Origin: Clostridiaceae bacterium
Lineage (GTDB): Bacteria > Bacillota > Clostridia > Saccharofermentanales > UBA5734
Direction of reading: 5' to 3'
DNA: 6,595 nucleotides
Assembly: GCA_012522285.1 (NCBI GenBank)
Contig: JAAYKS010000208.1
Coordinates: 1 to 6,595, forward strand
Shown here: positions 1-6,581 of the stretch, piece by piece
Numbering within the stretch: position 1 is the stretch's first letter
How the letters are laid out: every line of letters begins with the position of its first letter
The notes under the pieces: generated by a model
The model's input: only the letters and a program-made list of their open reading frames with translations
The model's database searches: none
What the model was told of the DNA's origin: nothing
Program-made: the position numbers and the translations under genes

Positions 1-2
1 AC

Positions 3-1340
3 GCCAGCTTGCTGGATGCAAACCCGGCTGCTGTCGCGTTTTACCGCTATGTACGAGCGGCCATGAATGGCATGGCACTGAGCCGGCTGGTCGAACCCGG
101 CGAATGGGAGAAAGTGCGGGAGTGGCTCGATTCGGCTTCCATGGGGCTGCCACAGCGCGAAATGGTCCACAGGATGGCGGACGGAAGCCGCCGGTTTGTC
201 CGCGTCACCGGGTCGAGAATCACCGAGGAGCGCGGTGAAGTGTTGTTGTGTACGGTCACGGATCTCTCCTTGCTTCAGGCTGAGGCAGAGCAAGCGGCAT
301 TCCTCACGTCGCATGACCAGCTGACAGGGTTGTATTCGCGCGTCTGGTTCAGTTCGTATCTCGATGAGGCGGAAAGTCGTATGCGTGAGCAAGCTGCCGG
401 CCTGCCGATCCAGGAGTTCGACACCACGGTACTTTCGATCGACATCAACAATCTGCACACGATCAACGAGACACACGGGACTCATACGGGCGATCAAGTG
501 TTGGTCGAAGTGGCTAACCAGATCCGGCGGATCGTCCACCCTCGCACGCCGATTGCTCGGGCTGGCGGTGATGAGTTTCTCGTGCTGCTGCACGACACGC
601 GTACCGACCAGGCTTACAGCATTGCCCACAGTCTGGAATCCTCCTTTCAGGAGGACTCTCGGTTCGGATTTCCGATCGGGCTCTCCTGTGGAATCGCCAC
701 GGCGGCCGAGTGCGGAGGCCATTTGAGAACGGCTTGCTCCCTGGCTGAAAATCGGTTGCTCGAAGACAAACTGACGCGCACGGATTCGCTCCTTTCCGCA
801 CCGATCCAAACGCTGCTTGCCCTGCTGCGCGAACGTTACATCGAAACGGAAGAACACGCGCTACGGCTCAAAGACCTGTCGCTGGCGATGGCTCGCGCCA
901 TCGATCTGGCTGCCAGCAAGTACTCCAATCTTGAGCTGTTGGCCAATCTGCATGATATCGGAAAGATTGCGATCAGCGAGAGCGTATTGCTCAAACCGGG
1001 GCCCCTTGACGATAGCGAATGGGCGATCATGCGGCAGCATCCTGACATTGGGGCGCGCATCGTCAGCCGGATTCCTCACGCCAACTCGATCAGCGAGGAA
1101 ATTCGTTCCCACCATGAGCGCTGGGACGGGCTCGGATACCCCCGCGGACTGGCAGGCACTCAGATTCCACTGCTTGCACGAATCGTATCGATCGCAGACA
1201 CCTGGGATGCGATGACACACGACCGGCCATATAAACCTGCTATCAAATGGCCGGAGGCCATCCGTGAGATCGCCGCGGGACGCGGCAGACAATTTGACCC
1301 GGATCTTGTGGATGTTTTTTTGCGCATGGTTGGCGGCTGA
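3..1340 (+). CDS. PAS-GGDEF-HD-GYP cyclic-di-GMP signalling protein (5' partial)
   Basis: This is a cytoplasmic regulator that should both make and degrade cyclic-di-GMP. The reading frame is open to the left window edge and the first residues (LLDANPAAVAFY) are already inside a PAS domain, so the true start lies upstream. The TTG at 9 is not a credible start. Numbering from that TTG, the PAS remainder covers about residues 1-90. A GGDEF domain follows at about 95-265, opening with HDQLTGLYSR and carrying an intact GGDEF at 186-190 (nt 564-578). The metal-site Asp (SIDIN), the Asn of INETHG and the Asp of GTHTGDQ are kept. The RxxD product-inhibition site expected just before GGDEF is absent (HPRT instead). 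The HD-GYP phosphodiesterase domain at about 270-440 has HDIGK (HD at 315-316) and HHERWDGLGYP (368-378), both intact. Domain assignment is confident. Net activity and the missing N-terminal sensor cannot be judged here. Confidence 0.93.
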   Translation, partial: ASLLDANPAAVAFYRYVRAAMNGMALSRLVEPGEWEKVREWLDSASMGLPQREMVHRMADGSRRFVRVTGSRITEERGEVLLCTVTDLSLLQAEAEQAAFLTSHDQLTGLYSRVWFSSYLDEAESRMREQAAGLPIQEFDTTVLSIDINNLHTINETHGTHTGDQVLVEVANQIRRIVHPRTPIARAGGDEFLVLLHDTRTDQAYSIAHSLESSFQEDSRFGFPIGLSCGIATAAECGGHLRTACSLAENRLLEDKLTRTDSLLSAPIQTLLALLRERYIETEEHALRLKDLSLAMARAIDLAASKYSNLELLANLHDIGKIAISESVLLKPGPLDDSEWAIMRQHPDIGARIVSRIPHANSISEEIRSHHERWDGLGYPRGLAGTQIPLLARIVSIADTWDAMTHDRPYKPAIKWPEAIREIAAGRGRQFDPDLVDVFLRMVGG

Positions 1341-1345
1341 CCTCC

Positions 1346-1370
1346 GAGGGTGCCGGATTCACGCGCCCTC
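1346..1370 (+). terminator. GC-rich hairpin after the GGDEF/HD-GYP gene, weak terminator candidate
   Basis: GAGGGTGC (1346-1353) can pair with GCGCCCTC (1363-1370), an 8-bp stem with one G-U wobble and a 9-nt loop. It starts 5 nt after the stop codon of the upstream gene. No T-tract follows (the next bases are TCTGGGGGGA), so it is not a standard intrinsic terminator. It could instead protect the mRNA 3' end or act with Rho. Confidence 0.35.
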
Positions 1371-1386
1371 TCTGGGGGGAGCTAAC

Positions 1387-1415
1387 TTGACGATTCACCC
1401 TCTTTCCAGCTAAAT
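1387..1415 (+). promoter_or_regulatory. Possible sigma-A-type promoter for the kinase-regulator genes
   Basis: TTGACG (1387-1392) matches the -35 consensus at five of six positions. It is followed after 17 bp by CTAAAT (1410-1415), which matches TATAAT only in its last three bases. It lies 66 nt before the chosen kinase start, in the only spacer upstream of that gene. The -10 is poor, so this is a tentative call. Confidence 0.3.
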
Positions 1416-1467
1416 GGAAGTGCCGGATGGCTTTACGTCTACACGCCCGACTCCGTTTGTATCTTCC

Positions 1468-1473
1468 GGGAGG
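1468..1473 (+). promoter_or_regulatory. Ribosome binding site deciding the kinase start
   Basis: GGGAGG ends 8 nt before ATG 1482, 5 nt before GTG 1479 and 2 nt before TTG 1476. All three are in the same frame. The spacing favours ATG 1482, with GTG 1479 possible and TTG 1476 too close. Confidence 0.6.
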
Positions 1474-1481
1474 CCTTGGTG

Positions 1482-3379
1482 ATGGACAAGCCCCACGTTG
1501 GCGCGATCCGAAGGTCCGTGTCCTTCTTCCGCCCGTTTTCTTTGAAGCAGCGGCTCATTTCCATGTTTGTCGCCATTCTGTTGCTTGTGTGTATCGGGAT
1601 CGGCAGTTTTTTCTTTCTGTCTGCGAGGCAAACATTGCGGAAAGCGACGATCGCCGGAGCCGGTGTCAACCTCGGCTACTTGATGGAAAACATCGAGAGC
1701 CGGATGTTGCAATGTGAAGAGCTCTCCAACTGGATTCTGGTCAACCGTAACATTGAGCGGGTGCTGATCCGCGACTATAGCAGCGACGACCCCGGGTCAA
1801 TTACAACCGTGACATCCAAACCGCGTACAGCGCTCTCTATGAGCATATATTGCGCACATCGATCAGCGGATATGTACTCTCTATTTTGATCTACGGTTTC
1901 AACGATGTCGTGTTGCGCGTTTTCGAGGAGGCAGACGGAATTACGATGTCGTCGCTGGCCTCCAGTTCCTGGTTCTATCCCGGGATGAACGCCGGTAACC
2001 GGCTGGTGTGGCCCGGTTTACGCCACAATCTGTCGTTCCGCATGAGCGCGGTGCCTGAAGTGCTGCCGATTGTGCGTCCGGTTCTGTTCGCGGACACACT
2101 CGACATGATCGGACTGCACACGATCGCATTTCATCCCGATCTGGTAAACGATGTGTGCCGCCGATACGGGGATGGCATCGACGATGCGCTGTTTCTGGTC
2201 GACAATCGCGGTTCGGTGGTCTTTGCCAGCCGCCCGTCCGTCGGATTCGACTCCGCCGTTGCTGTATCGCAAGTGCAATCGCCGGCTGCCGAAGCCGGCC
2301 ACTTCACCACGGGATCCCTAAGTGGAAAGCAATTGATTTGCTACCAACGATCGGACTACAGCGGGATGATGGTGTTCCAGGTGATGGACTACGGGGACTA
2401 TGAGAATCTGGCGGCGACCGCATTTTCGCTTGCCATCGTGCTGTTGCTTTCGGTCTCGTTGTCGGTCTTGGTGACCGTCACGTTGACCACACGGCTCACA
2501 CGCCCCATCGAACGAATCAGGGAACATATGGCACGGATCTCGGGTGGTGATTTTTCACGGGATCCCCTGCTGGAGGGACCGGACGAGATCGGGCAACTCG
2601 GACAGGGCATCAACGATCTTGCGACCAACGTGGATCTGTTGTTGCGCCGCAATCTGGAGGAGGAGCGGGAGAAAAAGGCGTTGGAGTTCCGGTTGCTGCA
2701 AAACCAGGTCAATCCGCACTTTATTTACAACGCGCTCAATGCGATCCGCATGATGGCGATGATCCAGAAGTCCCAGGGCATCTACGATACCGCCAACGCG
2801 CTTGGTGCTTTGCTCAAGGAGACCTCTAAAGGGGCGATGGAAAAGATCACATTGCGTGAGGAGTTCGATCTGATCGAACATTTCATACACATCCACAATA
2901 TCCGAAAGCAAGGTCTGATCCGCACCGAATACGATCTGGGCGATGCGCTTGCCGACCGGCTGGTCGTCCGGTTCCTACTGCAGCCGATTGTCGAAAATGC
3001 CATCCTGCATGGATTCGAAGGCAAACGGGGTTTGTGGCGAATCTGGGTCTCCGCCGAAGCGGCGAATGGACGTGTCACACTTACCGTCCGCGACAACGGT
3101 CGGGGGATCGCACCGGATAAACTGGAGGCACTGGTGGCCGATCCGAGCGAATCCCAAGGTCGACGTTTCAACGCGGTGGGCCTCAACAACGTTCGCGAGC
3201 AGATCCGTCATGTGTATGGCTCCGCGTACGGCATGACGCTGGACAGCCAAATCGGAGTCGGTACGACGGTTTCGGTTGTGATTCCGGAAGAGAGCGCGCC
3301 CATCGCGGCTGCGCCTGAGGACACCCCGCCCATGGATCGGTCCGCGGATGATATCGGCGAGGGGAGGCAGCACCCATGA
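1482..3379 (+). CDS. YesM-type sensor histidine kinase, broken by a -1 frameshift near 1790-1796
   Basis: This is a membrane kinase that senses an extracytoplasmic signal and phosphorylates the regulator encoded next to it. From ATG 1482 the frame runs through TM1 (about residues 25-46) into the sensor region. The protein-like sequence then moves to another frame at a C4G3 run; adding one G or C restores a single product of about 632 residues, the usual YesM size. In restored numbering an extracytoplasmic, probably Cache-like, sensor fills about 47-312 and TM2 lies at about 313-337, followed by HAMP (PIERIREHMARISGGDF, then DEIGQL). The His_kinase domain has NPHFIYNALNAI with phospho-acceptor His413. 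The ATPase domain has the N-box QPIVENAILHG (Asn506), DNGRG (538-542) and GLNN (567). A Pro/Ala-rich tail of about 30 residues ends the protein. The stop overlaps the regulator ATG. As the sequence stands, the first frame stops at 1887-1889, so no intact kinase is made unless the ribosome shifts frame or the missing base is a sequencing error. Confidence 0.88.
1790..1796 (+). other. Frameshift site (CCCCGGG) inside the kinase gene
   Basis: Upstream of this run the frame starting at 1482 encodes TM1 and continues to RDYSSDDPG. In that frame the sequence after it is unlike a kinase sensor and stops at 1887-1889. In the frame two bases on, a TAG at 1778-1780 blocks earlier reading, but from 1796 it gives VNYNRDIQTAYSALYEHI and runs open to 3379. 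The switch therefore lies between 1781 and about 1850, most simply at this homopolymer pair, where one base appears to be missing. Confidence 0.8.
3361..3367 (+). promoter_or_regulatory. Ribosome binding site of the response regulator
   Basis: GGGGAGG lies inside the last codons of the kinase gene, 8 nt before ATG 3376. With the ATGA overlap of the two genes it supports translational coupling of the kinase and regulator. Confidence 0.7.
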
Positions 3380-4992
3380 TCCGAACCGTGATCGTAGACG
3401 ACGAGGTTCTGGCGACGATCGGACTTAAATCCATGATCGATTGGCAAGCCTATGGATATGAAATTGTAGGCGAAGCGGGCGATGGGGAAGCAGGACTTGC
3501 CACGATCCGTCGAATACTCCCCGACCTGGTGATCACCGACCTGATGATGCCCCGTATGAACGGACTGGAGATGATGCGCAAAGCCTTGTCGGAACAGCCA
3601 GGCATCCGGTTCGTTGTGCTGAGCGGGTTCAACGAGTTCGATTTGGTCAAACAGGCTTTACGGTTAGGTGCCCGCGATTACCTGCTCAAACTGTCTTTGC
3701 GTCCGGACACGTTGATCGACACGCTGAGCGTGTTGAGAAGAGAGATCCACAGCGAGACAGATGAAGGTGCCACCTCTAGAGTGGTGTCCGAGGGCCTGGA
3801 GATCCGGCGGGAGTTGCGCCACGCCTTTGAGGGGGTTGTGGAGTCACTTCCCCTGTTGTATGCGCTCCGCAACGCGGGGATACCGGATGACGCCGGGATG
3901 CGCGTGCTGATGACGCGGGTGGTTTTGCGGGATTCGCCGGGGGATCTGGACGGGGAATCAGGCTCGGCTCTGGTCGACATGATCGGCAAGCTGGCCGGTG
4001 AATTCGGTCCGGCGTTCTGTTTTCGCTGGGATTATTCCGGCTTCGCATTGCTGGTGGCGGGCGACACGGAACGGAGTCCCGCACCCGACCGGGAGGAAGC
4101 CGTCGCCATTGGCGAGAGCATCGTACAGCTGGTCGCACAGTATCTGAATCTGGACGCCGCCGTCGGTATTTCCGATCCGGCCGTGGCACCCGGGGATCTT
4201 GCTTGCGCGTTCCGACAGGCGGAACAGGCGGTCGACCGATCTTTTTATGTGGGTTTCGGCCAAGTGTACACGGCTCCGGAACCTGTCCCGGTCCAGATGC
4301 CGGTCCCCTTGTCGGAACGTCCCTCGCTGGAGGCGCTGGTAGAACAGGTGGTTTCCGCCCGCGACCATGTAAAGCTTGCGATGAGTTTCTCACGTCTGCT
4401 CGCGCGGATCCGGGACGCACGTACACCCCGGAATGAGGCGCTGGAGGAAGCCTGCCTTTTCTTGACCTTGATCGACGCCAGACTGGGGGAGCCCTGGCGT
4501 GAAAGCAGCGAGCGCAAAGCACTTGAGCTCCACTCCCAGGTCTTTCGCGTCCGTACGTTCGAAGAACTGGCCGGTTTTGTGGACCACTATCGCGATTTGA
4601 TGGAAACGCATTTGGCACAGCCGCTGGATGATCACCAGGACATTGTATCCAAAGCAAAGCAGTACATTGCGGTCAACATCCGAAACCGGGTGACATTGCA
4701 CGGGACTGCGCGGCATCTGCACGTAAGCGCAGGATACCTGAGCACACTGTTTCCCAAGGTCACCCACACCCGTTTTTTGGACTATGTTAACCAAGCCAAG
4801 GTGCGGGAAGCCCAGGAGATGATCCGCAGCGGGCGTTATCGCATCTCAGAGGTGTCGGAGGCGTTGGCGTTCCAGACCCCGTCCTATTTCAGCAGGATCT
4901 TCCGCCGTTTTGCCGGGTGTTCTCCTTCCACATTCGCACGTCGTGTCGAAATGGGAGAAGACCCACAAGATGAAAATCGTGACAGCATCTGA
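3376..4992 (+). CDS. YesN-type response regulator, REC plus AraC-family DNA-binding domain
   Basis: This is a cytoplasmic transcription factor of 538 residues, predicted to be phosphorylated by the kinase encoded upstream. The REC domain (about 1-120) has the acidic pair Asp8-Asp9, the phospho-acceptor Asp55 in VITDLMMPRMNG, Ser83 of VVLSGF and Lys105 of DYLLK, so all key residues are present. The middle region (about 170-300) shows the pattern of a degenerate GGDEF-like fold (FRWDYSGFALLVAG, AVGISD, AFRQAEQAVD) without a catalytic GGDEF motif. A helical linker follows. The C-terminal AraC/XylS-type domain (about 425-527) carries two helix-turn-helix units, one around TARHLHVSAGYLSTLF and one around VSEALAFQTPSYFSRIFRRF. 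Length and layout fit YesN-like regulators. The start is set by GGGGAGG 8 nt upstream and the ATGA overlap with the kinase stop. The likely target is the solute-binding gene that follows, an inference from position and family habit. Confidence 0.93.
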   Translation: MIRTVIVDDEVLATIGLKSMIDWQAYGYEIVGEAGDGEAGLATIRRILPDLVITDLMMPRMNGLEMMRKALSEQPGIRFVVLSGFNEFDLVKQALRLGARDYLLKLSLRPDTLIDTLSVLRREIHSETDEGATSRVVSEGLEIRRELRHAFEGVVESLPLLYALRNAGIPDDAGMRVLMTRVVLRDSPGDLDGESGSALVDMIGKLAGEFGPAFCFRWDYSGFALLVAGDTERSPAPDREEAVAIGESIVQLVAQYLNLDAAVGISDPAVAPGDLACAFRQAEQAVDRSFYVGFGQVYTAPEPVPVQMPVPLSERPSLEALVEQVVSARDHVKLAMSFSRLLARIRDARTPRNEALEEACLFLTLIDARLGEPWRESSERKALELHSQVFRVRTFEELAGFVDHYRDLMETHLAQPLDDHQDIVSKAKQYIAVNIRNRVTLHGTARHLHVSAGYLSTLFPKVTHTRFLDYVNQAKVREAQEMIRSGRYRISEVSEALAFQTPSYFSRIFRRFAGCSPSTFARRVEMGEDPQDENRDSI

Positions 4993-4999
4993 AAATCGT
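4971..4999 (+). repeat. 10-bp direct repeat straddling the regulator stop codon
   Basis: TGAAAATCGT occurs at 4971-4980 and again at 4990-4999, 19 bp start to start. The second copy contains the TGA stop of the regulator gene. A weaker relative, TGATCGTATC, lies at 5030-5039. AraC-type regulators often bind direct repeats about two helical turns apart, so a regulator site is possible but unproven. Confidence 0.45.
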
Positions 5000-5024
5000 A
5001 TCTGCAAATTTCACCTCCTCTCTC

Positions 5025-5035
5025 CGATCTGATCG
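5025..5035. repeat. Short palindrome CGATC-T-GATCG
   Basis: The two 5-bp arms are perfect inverted copies around a central T. It lies in the spacer before the solute-binding gene and could be part of a protein-binding site, although a palindrome this short can arise by chance. Confidence 0.3.
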
Positions 5036-5056
5036 TATCGATGAAAAAACTGGCAC

Positions 5057-5136
5057 AACCGGTGAAAACGGTCCACCTTGTTCGGTGGCCAGAATTGTTA
5101 TCGTGAAGTCGGGTGTTTTCCGGGCCTTCACCGGTT
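5057..5136. repeat. 10-bp inverted repeat upstream of the solute-binding gene
   Basis: AACCGGTGAA (5057-5066) is the exact reverse complement of TTCACCGGTT (5127-5136). Each arm holds the palindrome ACCGGT, and the two ACCGGT centres are 72 bp apart, about seven helical turns. The arms flank the stretch where a promoter would be expected. They could be paired operator sites or the stem of a leader RNA. A smaller hairpin, CCACC (5073-5077) with GGTGG (5084-5088), sits between them. Confidence 0.45.
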
Positions 5137-5160
5137 TTCTGTCCATCTTGGAGCCCGACT
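5107..5160 (+). promoter_or_regulatory. Possible leader RNA stem just before the solute-binding gene
   Basis: AGTCGGG (5107-5113) is perfectly complementary to CCCGACT (5154-5160), which ends 5 nt before the ribosome binding site. The loop is 40 nt and contains the right arm of the 5057-5136 inverted repeat, so the two pairings would cross or exclude one another. No known riboswitch class is recognised. Confidence 0.3.
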
Positions 5161-5165
5161 GTTCT

Positions 5166-5172
5166 GGAGGGG
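5166..5172 (+). promoter_or_regulatory. Ribosome binding site deciding the solute-binding protein start
   Basis: GGAGGGG lies just before ATG 5176, with 5 nt between GGAGG and the ATG. It decides against the in-frame GTG at 5113, which has no such site and would put about 20 non-signal residues before the lipoprotein signal peptide. Confidence 0.75.
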
Positions 5173-5175
5173 ACC

Positions 5176-6540
5176 ATGAAACGACACAAGCCGATTCGGG
5201 TAGCCCGCGTATTGTTGCTGATCCTGCTCGCTCCCATCCTGGCCCTACAGGCCGGATGTGCGCGACTCGAGGAAGGCACCCCGGAAGAATCCCATCCATC
5301 CGAACCTTGGCAAGTGGAAATGATGACATCCTGGACCGCTGGGTCCAAGGCAGCCACCCACCTGGGTGTGATGCTGGCACAGCTCGCGAAAGACCGTCCG
5401 GACATTCTGGTCACCCATGAAGGGATGCCGTCGGCCGACCTACGCGCCAGACTCACCACGCGGATGGCAACCGGCAACCCGCCCGATTTATCCTGGTGTG
5501 TCCTGAGCTATGCGCGTGAGTACATCAAGGATGGGAAGATTATCGATTGGCGCCCGGTATTTGACGATCCGCGACATCCGGAGTTCCGGACCTGGTTCGA
5601 TGAAAAAGCGCTGTCCAGTGTGACCTTGCCGGATGGCCGGATCATCATGGTGCCCCAGGAGGCCAGTGTTGACGGTCTGTATTACGACACCGCGTTGTTT
5701 GAGCAAAATGGTTGGCGCCCCCCTAGAACCTTTGTCGAGTTGCTGGATCTGGTCGGCAAAGCGAGGGAGAAGGGGATGGTGGGCATCGCGGTCGGCGGCA
5801 AGGATATGCGCTTTGCATGGCTAGCCTCCGCTCTGCTGGTACGGACCGCCGGACTGCAAAGGTCGCTCGACCTGTGCCTGGGAGGTGTCCCTTCGCGTTA
5901 CAGTGATCCGCTTTACGGATTTCCCGGTGCAATGGAGCGGTTCAAGGAACTGGTGGACGCGGGTGCGTTTTCACCCAATGTACTGGGGATGAGTGCTGCT
6001 GAGGCGGACGAGATGTTCGCCGACAACCAGGCTGCATTGTACTACGAAGGGGCATGGAAACCGGACGGGTTCGAGGTGGCCGGTACGTATGAGTTTGTCG
6101 AGCGGCTGGCTCGGGTGGGCTTTCCGTCGATCCCGGGTACGCCTCGGGACGCGGGAGTCAACGTAGGCGGCAATATCATCGGCTTTTTTATCGCTGACAA
6201 ACTACCGGAGGAGCAGATGCAAGCCTGTATCGAGGTGGCAAAAAGGATTGCGAGTCCGGGATTCAATATACCAATTATGGAAGCCGGGGGATTTGTGTAT
6301 GCAGGAAGAGCGGATTACGACGAGTCCAAAGTCTCACCGGTGATGAATCAATTGATCCGGGCATACAGGGAAGCCGACGGTTTCATTCCTTCGATGGACG
6401 CTCTGGTCCCCCCCTCCGTCGATCTGGCGATCAAACAAAATGCGATGCCGGGAATTCTGTCGGGGCTCTATACCGTTGAACAAGCAGTCGCGGAGGTGGA
6501 ACGCGTCGCACGGGAATACCTGGATGCCTCCAGACGATAA
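5176..6540 (+). CDS. ABC transporter family 1 extracellular solute-binding lipoprotein (probable sugar binder)
   Basis: This is a lipid-anchored, cell-surface binding protein of 454 residues that should capture a solute, most likely a sugar or oligosaccharide, for an ABC importer. The N-terminus is a lipoprotein signal: basic MKRHKPIRVAR, a hydrophobic stretch at about 12-24, then LQAGC with the lipidated Cys28. The Gln at -3 is unusual, since Leu, Val or Ile is normal there. The mature part shows family 1 hallmarks in order: PPDLSW; LPDGRIIMVPQEASVDGLYY followed by DTALFEQNGWRPPRTFVELL; the W-rich MRFAWLASALL; and MFADNQAALYYEGAW. Length is normal for the family. ATG 5176 is chosen for its GGAGGGG site and for placing the signal peptide at the N-terminus. 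It follows the kinase and regulator genes after 183 bp, the usual neighbour pattern for YesM/YesN systems. The substrate is not readable from sequence. No permease gene is within the window, so it may follow beyond 6595 or be elsewhere. Confidence 0.92.
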   Translation: MKRHKPIRVARVLLLILLAPILALQAGCARLEEGTPEESHPSEPWQVEMMTSWTAGSKAATHLGVMLAQLAKDRPDILVTHEGMPSADLRARLTTRMATGNPPDLSWCVLSYAREYIKDGKIIDWRPVFDDPRHPEFRTWFDEKALSSVTLPDGRIIMVPQEASVDGLYYDTALFEQNGWRPPRTFVELLDLVGKAREKGMVGIAVGGKDMRFAWLASALLVRTAGLQRSLDLCLGGVPSRYSDPLYGFPGAMERFKELVDAGAFSPNVLGMSAAEADEMFADNQAALYYEGAWKPDGFEVAGTYEFVERLARVGFPSIPGTPRDAGVNVGGNIIGFFIADKLPEEQMQACIEVAKRIASPGFNIPIMEAGGFVYAGRADYDESKVSPVMNQLIRAYREADGFIPSMDALVPPSVDLAIKQNAMPGILSGLYTVEQAVAEVERVAREYLDASRR

Positions 6541-6551
6541 ACCAGATAAAT

Positions 6552-6581
6552 CCGGCTCTCTTCTTCCTTTGGGAGATCCGG
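6552..6581 (+). other. Imperfect hairpin after the solute-binding gene
   Basis: CCGGCTCTC (6552-6560) can pair with GAGATCCGG (6573-6581), eight of nine positions matching, with a 12-nt loop. It starts 12 nt after the stop codon. No T-tract follows, so it may be an intercistronic mRNA-stabilising hairpin, as often seen between a binding-protein gene and its permease genes, rather than a terminator. Confidence 0.3.

Noticed and set aside
1351..1428. 8-bp direct repeat TGCCGGAT at 1351-1358 and 1421-1428
   Set aside because: It is short, one copy overlaps the hairpin arm, and there is no target duplication or mobile element around it.
1386..1475. Protein-like open frame leading into the kinase start (reads WLYVYTPDS and similar)
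   Set aside because: It has no start codon after the stop at 1383-1385, and YesM kinases normally begin shortly before TM1.
1427..1717. Plus-strand open frame of 96 codons overlapping the kinase N-terminus
   Set aside because: The kinase frame over the same DNA encodes a clear TM helix. This one has no ribosome binding site and a random-looking sequence.
1790..1799. Programmed -1 ribosomal frameshifting in the kinase gene
   Set aside because: The zero-frame codons CCC GGG do not form a standard X-XXY-YYZ slippery heptamer, I saw no clear downstream stem or upstream stimulatory site, and kinases of this family are not known to use it. A base deletion or sequencing error is simpler.
3776..4657. 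Long open frame of 293 codons on the minus strand
   Set aside because: It lies wholly inside the response regulator, is very rich in Arg and Pro as expected from an antisense GC-rich frame, and has no recognisable domain.
4960..5022. Strong AGGAGGTG-like site on the minus strand (complement of 5012-5019)
   Set aside because: The frame that would follow it runs back into the regulator gene as a shadow sequence and soon stops, so no minus-strand gene is supported.
5113..5175. In-frame GTG at 5113 as the start of the solute-binding protein
   Set aside because: It lacks a ribosome binding site and would bury the lipoprotein signal peptide. ATG 5176 has GGAGGGG directly upstream.
4884..5477. Minus-strand open frame of 197 codons crossing the spacer
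   Set aside because: It overlaps both the regulator end and the solute-binding gene start, has no family signature, and its composition is that of a shadow frame.
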